DNA from: Prostheceraeus crozeri | Taxonomy: Eukaryota > Platyhelminthes > Polycladida > Euryleptidae | Assembly (NCBI GenBank): GCA_907163375.1 | Contig: CAJQUW010007815.1 | Location: 558,001-622,000, forward strand | Reading direction: 5' to 3' | Length of the DNA stretch: 64,000 nucleotides | In this document: positions 58,732-64,000 of the stretch, one piece after another | Layout: each line of letters opens with the position of its first letter | Numbering within the stretch: position 1 is the first letter of the stretch | Notes under the pieces: generated by a model | Told to the model about the DNA's origin: nothing | Seen by the model: only the letters and a program-made list of their open reading frames with translations | The model's database searches: none | Made by a program: the position numbers and the translations under genes

Positions 58732-61700
58732 ATGACAATGAATTCGGATACAAATATATTTTTGTCTCATCTAGAAGAAACGATCGACGAAGTCTTAGAA
58801 CAGTCCCGTAAACATTATGAAGATAACTATCAGAGTAAATTAAGCTCAAATTCTGATACCAGTCGAGGATCAACTTTCGATGAAGTATCATCAAATAAAA
58901 CAACACTTCCCGTAATCGAAATAAATTGGGGACCTTTGAAAGGAAAGGAATCCATCAAAGATGCACTGGTGGACTGTTATGATAAGATCACGACGTGGAA
59001 TAAGAACTTATTCATTCCATCTAGAGGAAAAGCTAGTAACGCATTCATAGATGAATTATGTCGATTACTGAATTTATTTGTATCAGACAGCATGGGAAAG
59101 CTTAGCATTCTTACTTGTACATGTATTTGTACCCTTAATGCTACAGAAACCATCAGCAAAGTCAAATAAAAAAATCAAATGCAAAATTTCTGAAAACTAG
59201 ACTGGAAAAATGGAAAAAAGGAAATCTGAAATCTCTCATGTCTGAAGCAGATGAAATACAACGACGCTTGAAATTGAATAAAACATCAAAAATCAATTCA
59301 AATGAAAAAAAATTTTGTCAATTGATGCAGTGCGGAAAAGTAGCGCAAGCAATGAAATTGATAAATAATGAAGATACTGTAACTGGTGTACATACAATGA
59401 CGGAAGAAGTTAAGAAAGCATTGCTAAAAGCATCCAAGAGCCACTTCTGCATGTGAAGACATTCTAATTCATAATACAACAAAAAAATCAGAATTAGTTA
59501 TCTTCGAGGAGATAGATGTTGCCATGGTTCAAAATGCCGCAAAAAGGGTGCAGGGATCCGGAGGACCTACTCAGGTCTGATTGTTGGCGGACTTTACTCT
59601 GCTCAAAATTATTTGGCTTTTCTTTAGTCAATTTATGTCAAGCAGTGGTAGATGTGACAAAGAGGCTTTGCACTGAACAAATTTGTCCTACTTTTCTCAC
59701 AGAATATCAAGCTTGTCGATTGATTGCCCTCGATAAAAATCCAGGCATCTGATCAATTGGAATTGGGGAAATTCTACGAAGAATAATAGGAAAATTAATT
59801 ACGTGGACTTTGAATAGCGATATTCAAGAAGCAAGCGGACCTTTGCAGAGCTGTACAGGTATTCCTTCGGGAATTGAGGCATCAATTCATTCCGCAGAAA
59901 AGTTATTTTGTGATTTAAATACAGAAGCAGTTCTCATGGTAGATGTTACCAATGCCTTCAATTGTTTGAATCGTGAAGCTGCTCTAAATAACATGAAAAC
60001 AATTTGCCCAGCGTTTCATACTTACCTTTTTAATACTCCAACTCCAAACTCCAGCGAAACTCTTCTTCAAAACAATGAATATTTCGGACGTCAATTTTAC
60101 TACATCGGAAGAAGGTTGCACACAGGGCGATCCATGTGCTATGCCATTTTATGCGTTGGGTATGTCACCATTAGTGAAAGAATTGGCGAAAAACTCTACT
60201 GACGAGAACACAAAGCAGATTTGGTATGCTGATGACAGTTGTTGTCTCGGCAAGTTAAAAGATGTCAAAAAATGGTGGGAACATTTACTTCAACGTGGAC
60301 CATTGTATGGATACTTTCCCTGAAATACTGAATACCCCTGAATCCCTGAATTTCCCCTGAATACTGAAAACTGTTCTTCTGTTAAAGGATGGCAGAGACA
60401 TCGAACAAGCAAAGCAGATTTTCAGTGGATTCGATATAAAAATCATGAAATCTGGGGGAAGGTATCTGGGAGCTGCACTTGGAGATGATCTCTACAAATC
60501 CAACCATGTTAAACAGAAAATAGAAAAATGGGTAGCAGATGTGGAGCACATGGCTAAGATAGCTGCAGATGACCCACAAGTAGCGCTCTGCGGATTTATG
60601 AAAGGACTTTGTCATCGGTGGAATTTCATTCAGAAAACTGTCGGTGATGTGAGTGATTATTTCATCCCACTAGAGAATGCCATCAGAAATGTGTTCATTC
60701 CCGCCATCACAGGTCGTCCAGTATCGGACTTAGAAAGAAGAATGCTTCCACTTCCATCAAGATTTGGAGGATTGGGATCACTAATCCTGTTGTCTCTTCT
60801 GATAGAGAATATGTAGCCTCTACGATGATAACTGCATCACTAACTGATCTTATTTGTAAGCAAGAGGAAACATACGAAAATCTTAACATAAAAGACATCG
60901 AAGCTTCGAAAACGAAAATGAAAAATGAAAAAGATAAATTTTTCAAAGGAGAATTCGACAACATCAATCAACAGTTGTGATGAAAAGCAGAAAGTTGCAT
61001 TGAAATTATCCAGTGAAAAGGGTGCAAGTGCATGGCTCACCGCTTTACCGATAAGATCTCTGGGATATTGTCTTAACAAGAAAGAATTTAAAGACGCCAT
61101 TCAATTACGCCATGGTTGGATAATTGCGGACATTCCCAACAGATGTGTTTGTGGATCAAAGAATGACACATGCCATGCTATAAATTGCAAAAAAGGAGGA
61201 TCTGTATCATTAAGGCATAACATCCTACGAGACACTAAAGCTGAACTTCTCCGGGAAATATGCAAAGATATTGTTGTAGAGCCTGAACTAATTCCAGTGG
61301 AAGGAGATTCCTTTATCCAATCCGGAAACTGTGAAGATAGGGCGAGACTCGATATATCGACAAGGGGATTGTGGGGAAGGATGGAGAAACATTTTTTGAT
61401 GTCAGGGTAACAAATCCTAATTCAACAACATACCAAAATAAAAGTTTAAATCAATTGTTCAAACAGCACGAGGAAGAAAAGAAAACTAAATACGAAGATC
61501 GAATCTTGCAAATTGAAAAAAGTTCGTTTGTGCCACTTATCTTCACTACAACTGGAAGTACCGGACCAATGGCAACTATTTTCCATAAAAGATTGGCTAA
61601 CCTCCTCTCCCAAAAATTTCATGAGAATGACTGTGATATCATAGGCCACATTCACCTAAAGGTTAACTTTTCTATAATAAAGAGTGTGTTGATATCTCTT

Positions 61701-61793
61701 AGAGGTTACAGGGGGAACACCATGACTCAAACTCCGCTATCAGAGATATCCTTTAATTTGATTCCTAATTGTTCTCACTATGAGCATTTCTAG
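58732..61793 (+). pseudogene. Reverse transcriptase polyprotein with zinc and restriction-like nuclease domains, broken
   Basis: The N-terminal region (58732-59456) has the helical NWGPLKGKESIKDALVDCYD and RRLKLNKTSK blocks. The RT follows: EYQACRLIALDKNPGI and IGIGEILRRIIGKLITWTL (fingers), EAVLMVDVTNAFNCLNREAA (catalytic Asp, near 59940), SEEGCTQGDPCAMPFYALGM, and IWYADDSCCLGKL (near 60220). A thumb and linker follow (GGRYLGAALGDDLYKS, SRFGGLGS). Next is a Cys/His cluster (CVCGS...CHAINC...LRHN) and a PD-(D/E)xK-like core (ARLDI ... ETFFDVRVTNP), ending near VLISLRG. Multiple shifts (near 59110, 59460, 59755, 60060, 60330, 60790, 60970, 61380) and stops break it. Family members are frequent in cnidarian and other invertebrate genomes as I recall. 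The order RT-CCHC-nuclease is like R2-type retroelements. Confidence 0.8.
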
Positions 61794-62080
61794 CTTTTAT
61801 AATTCCTTTTTTGTTTTATACACTGACTCTTTAACTTATGCAACTTACACAATCAGTCATTGTTCATTGTTCTCTTAAATACACAGTTATTATTATTATT
61901 ATTAACATAACAAACGACGGCCGCAGGCCGGAGGTTGTTATAGGATAATGCTTGAAAATATCGTATGATATCTATCATAGCGCATAGTTTTATTTGTAAT
62001 TCGGAGTGTGATATCTGATGGTTTCCGTTTGTTATGTACATAATACACGGAATATATCAGGCAACAGGGACATCTGTGTG
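61794..62080. repeat. 3' flank of the RT copy with a G/C hairpin
   Basis: AACAA..GAC.GGCC-GCA-GGCC..GGAGGTTGTT (about 61908-61938) forms an imperfect hairpin with a GCA triloop in otherwise A/T-rich DNA, after an ATT microsatellite (61890s). It could mark the 3' end of the RT copy. Confidence 0.45.
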
Positions 62081-62186
62081 TGATAATTAACAGACTTGAG
62101 GATTTCCATGCCGAGAAAGTACGAGGATGCGAAGCATCCGAGTACTTTCTATGTGGCATGGAAATCTGAAAGTCTGTTGATTATCA
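62081..62186. repeat. Cruciform element (arm-core-arm), homologous to that at 48.5 kb
   Basis: Imperfect 32-base arms (62081-62112 and 62155-62186) contain GAGGATTTCCATGCC. The core 62114-62150 has a 9-bp stem AGAAAGTAC/GTACTTTCT, then opposed GA/GA, then GGATGC/GCATCC closed by a GAA triloop. The loop with its closing pairs is GCGAAGC, a known unusually stable DNA mini-hairpin. It lies upstream of the RT tail (62355) and the second recombinase (63112). Confidence 0.8.
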
Positions 62187-62354
62187 ACATAGATTTTACA
62201 GTATTTCTCGAAATCCAATGTGCCTTCATAGATGTCAAGATTTCTATTACCGGTGTTGACTAAAGAGTGGGTTTCCATGTCATGGAGAAAGAAATTCATA
62301 GAAGTCCGTAGGTGTCAAGATTTCCGTCACAGGCATCGAAATTAGAAATACCGT

Positions 62355-62720
62355 ATGGCCCAGTCAAACAAGCAAAAGCAAATTCCACAACTATATCTAC
62401 ACCATGAGAATTTAGAGAAGAAGGAATACAACAATCGTATCATAGAAGTTGACCAAGGTTCCTTTTCCCCTTTGATATTTTCATGTACAGGTGGGATGGG
62501 AACAGAAGCAAAGAATTTCTATAAAAGAATGGCAGCGAAGATCAGCACAAAGAAGGGGAGAAGTATAGCCAAGTGATAAGATTCATAAGAACGAGATTGA
62601 GATTTAACATTTTAAGAACATGCGTTATTTCATTGAGAGGACAGAGAAGTGGAAGCAGACATGATGAGTTAAGAACATTTCATGATTTGGATCTCGATTA
62701 CCAAACATTTAGTTTTGAAT
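62355..62720 (+). pseudogene. C-terminal tail of a second RT-nuclease polyprotein
   Basis: Collinear with 61450-61720: LHHENLEKKEYNNRIIEVDQ, SFSPLIFSCTGGMGTEAKNF and YKRMAAKIS. After a shift near 62570 come RFNILRTCVISLRGQRSGSR and a stop near 62720. It is more intact than the same region of the 61.5-kb copy and continues past it. Confidence 0.75.
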
Positions 62721-62922
62721 GAGTCGCTCATTTAATATAGAGCAGTATTTATGTTATAATAGGATAACTTTAAGTATAGGATATCAACTTTTTCTAACTT
62801 ACCTTGACTTTCTATACTTACCTTGTATATAACCGATTTTTGTATAGTTGTTATTATTGTTGATAAACAAATGTCACTTCTAAAAAAAAATACCGTAGAA
62901 AGTCTACCTCTATGATCACAGG

Positions 62923-62985
62923 CAGGGAACCCTAGTTATCGAACCTAGCTTGACCAAGCGTAGCGCAGATAACTAGGGTTCCCTG
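62923..62985. repeat. Perfect 18-bp hairpin
   Basis: CAGGGAACCCTAGTTATC (62923-62940) pairs with 62968-62985 around a 27-nt loop that contains a smaller GCTT-GACC-AAGC stem. It lies between the RT tail and the second recombinase. Confidence 0.75.
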
Positions 62986-63111
62986 TCACAGGTGTTGATT
63001 AAGAGTGGATTTCCATGTCATGTACTTCAGAACGAAGTTGGATATTTTAAAATTCAAATAATTTGACAACATTAATGCTGCGCTTAGATATACTTCACAT
63101 TCAATTAAGAC

Positions 63112-63603
63112 ATGGAAGCGTTTACATCTAACGGAAGATTTGCATCCACAACGCCTGAAAAACCAGAAAAATGCATATCAAATGCCACTCCTATAAACAC
63201 GATCAACAAATCAAAATGGGCGATGAATGTTTTTCAAACTTGGTTGGCAGATTGGAGACGATGATATACCAAAATTCCTGAAAAAGTAGAAGAGTTCACC
63301 ACCTAGGAGTTAGATTACTGCCTTCGATATTTCTGGTGCGATGTTAGAAAAGAAAATAGACAGCAGGATTTATTTAGATTTTCTAATATCGATGGTTTCA
63401 TATCAAACAGTAGTTTGCGAAGAACAGCACAGAATAGGCTCCTGCAAGGTGGTGTGCCAGACGCAGTAATAAAAAAGAAAACTGGAAGAATCAGTGAATC
63501 TGCGGACTTGGCATATGTTGAACCGAAACTGTATGAAGGGGAAATGTCACCAGCGCTATATGGAGCGCTGAAGCACTGTCCAGCTATTCAAACAAATAAG
63601 TGA
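63112..63603 (+). pseudogene. Second Crypton-type tyrosine recombinase, internally deleted
   Basis: ATG at 63112 opens MEAFTSNGRFASTT, then the core-binding block NKSKWAMNVFQTWLADWRR with TGA after it, and a TAG near 63304 before ELDYCLRYFWCDVRKENRQQ. The sequence then jumps to the C-terminal catalytic block SSLRRTAQNRLLQGG, AVIKKKTGRISESADLAYVEP (candidate Tyr) and ends at 63603. About 200 codons holding the first Arg region are missing relative to 46878-48242. The intact downstream codons show which stops in the other copy are secondary. Confidence 0.78.
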
Positions 63604-64000
63604 GCATTTCTTCATCAAGTGACATGCCAACTCCTGTCACGTTCACAAATTGCAGCAATTGCTCAGTCACAATAAATTACAATTTCTAAAAGTGAAATCC
63701 TTATCAGTGAGAACTTTTCAGCGTTTTATATTTTGCTATTTTTGTGTCACAGAATGTCTTAGGACAGTCTCTAGAGAAAGTCCTCGTTAAATGTTCAATG
63801 ATATTTGTTGTAAATTTTACCAAGTTGTTCAATTAAAAATGGATGCTATGATAATCAGTATTTTCTACAAAAATAGTTTCCCATAGTATGCGGGACATAG
63901 AACCATATACTGTAAAATCTATTATTAATATAAGATATCTAAGGGACGTTCAACTCCCGACATGTACTGGACTGGAGGCCAGTGACTTTGGTAGACTTGA
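63604..64000. other. No recognisable feature
   Basis: A/T-rich sequence after the second recombinase. No hairpin like that at 46750 is seen before the window ends. Confidence 0.4.

Larger units (their letters stand above)
62250..63022. repeat. Direct repeats bracketing the RT tail
   Basis: GGTGTTGACTAAAGAGTGGG plus TTTCCATGTCATG (62251-62285) recurs with small changes at 62987-63021. The repeats flank the RT tail and the hairpin at 62923. They are probably element-terminal sequences. Confidence 0.55.

Overview
The window looks like nuclear DNA of an invertebrate metazoan. It is built almost entirely of mobile elements, with no rRNA, tRNA, CRISPR or bacterial-style operon. No host gene could be identified with confidence. 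The species cannot be named from the sequence. The mix of families (Polinton/Maverick, P-type, hAT, Tc1/mariner, Penelope-like, non-LTR RT and Crypton-type tyrosine recombinase) is typical of invertebrate animal genomes.

Positions 1-15529 are one virus-like Polinton/Maverick (adintovirus-like) element, bounded by long terminal inverted repeats that end in a short palindrome. Left to right it carries: a membrane protein; a conserved Polinton protein of unknown role; a probable minor capsid protein; the packaging ATPase; an unknown broken ORF; a protein-primed family B DNA polymerase; a minus-strand zinc-finger/coiled-coil protein; a fibre-like coiled-coil protein; a small hydrophobic protein; the double jelly-roll major capsid protein; a second small hydrophobic protein; a parvovirus-type phospholipase A2; a retroviral-type integrase; and, on the minus strand, an adenovirus-type cysteine protease. 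Together these cover replication, integration, capsid assembly, maturation, packaging and possibly entry. Most of the genes are broken by frameshifts or in-frame stops, and the integrase has lost its catalytic Glu, so this copy is dead or nearly so. A 1020-bp P-type transposon with a THAP-domain exon sits inside the polymerase gene, flanked by a perfect 8-bp target duplication.

Positions 15530-46750 are mostly unrecognised A/T-rich sequence with scattered elements. These are a Tc1 relic (16.3 kb); a short inverted-repeat element with a hammerhead-like core (20.5 kb); a dispersed MITE-like family (22.3, 22.9, 33.4 and 53.0 kb); a TIR element (23.1-23.8 kb); an IS630/Tc1 transposase relic (24-25 kb); a non-autonomous hAT (26914-27630); a Penelope-like RT scrap (29.4 kb); an almost intact mariner-like element with 115-bp TIRs (30328-32104); and an element rich in CATGAG repeats (44.5-45.2 kb).

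Positions 46750-64000 hold a Crypton-type tyrosine recombinase gene (minus strand) with hairpins on both sides, a Tc1 transposase relic, pieces of non-LTR and Penelope-like retroelements, and three copies or fragments of an RT polyprotein with a C-terminal zinc/restriction-like nuclease module. A second, internally deleted tyrosine recombinase follows the last RT fragment on the same strand. Both recombinase copies are preceded, in the same relative orientation, by a homologous cruciform whose core stems differ only by compensatory changes. This RT/recombinase/cruciform set is the least explained system in the window.
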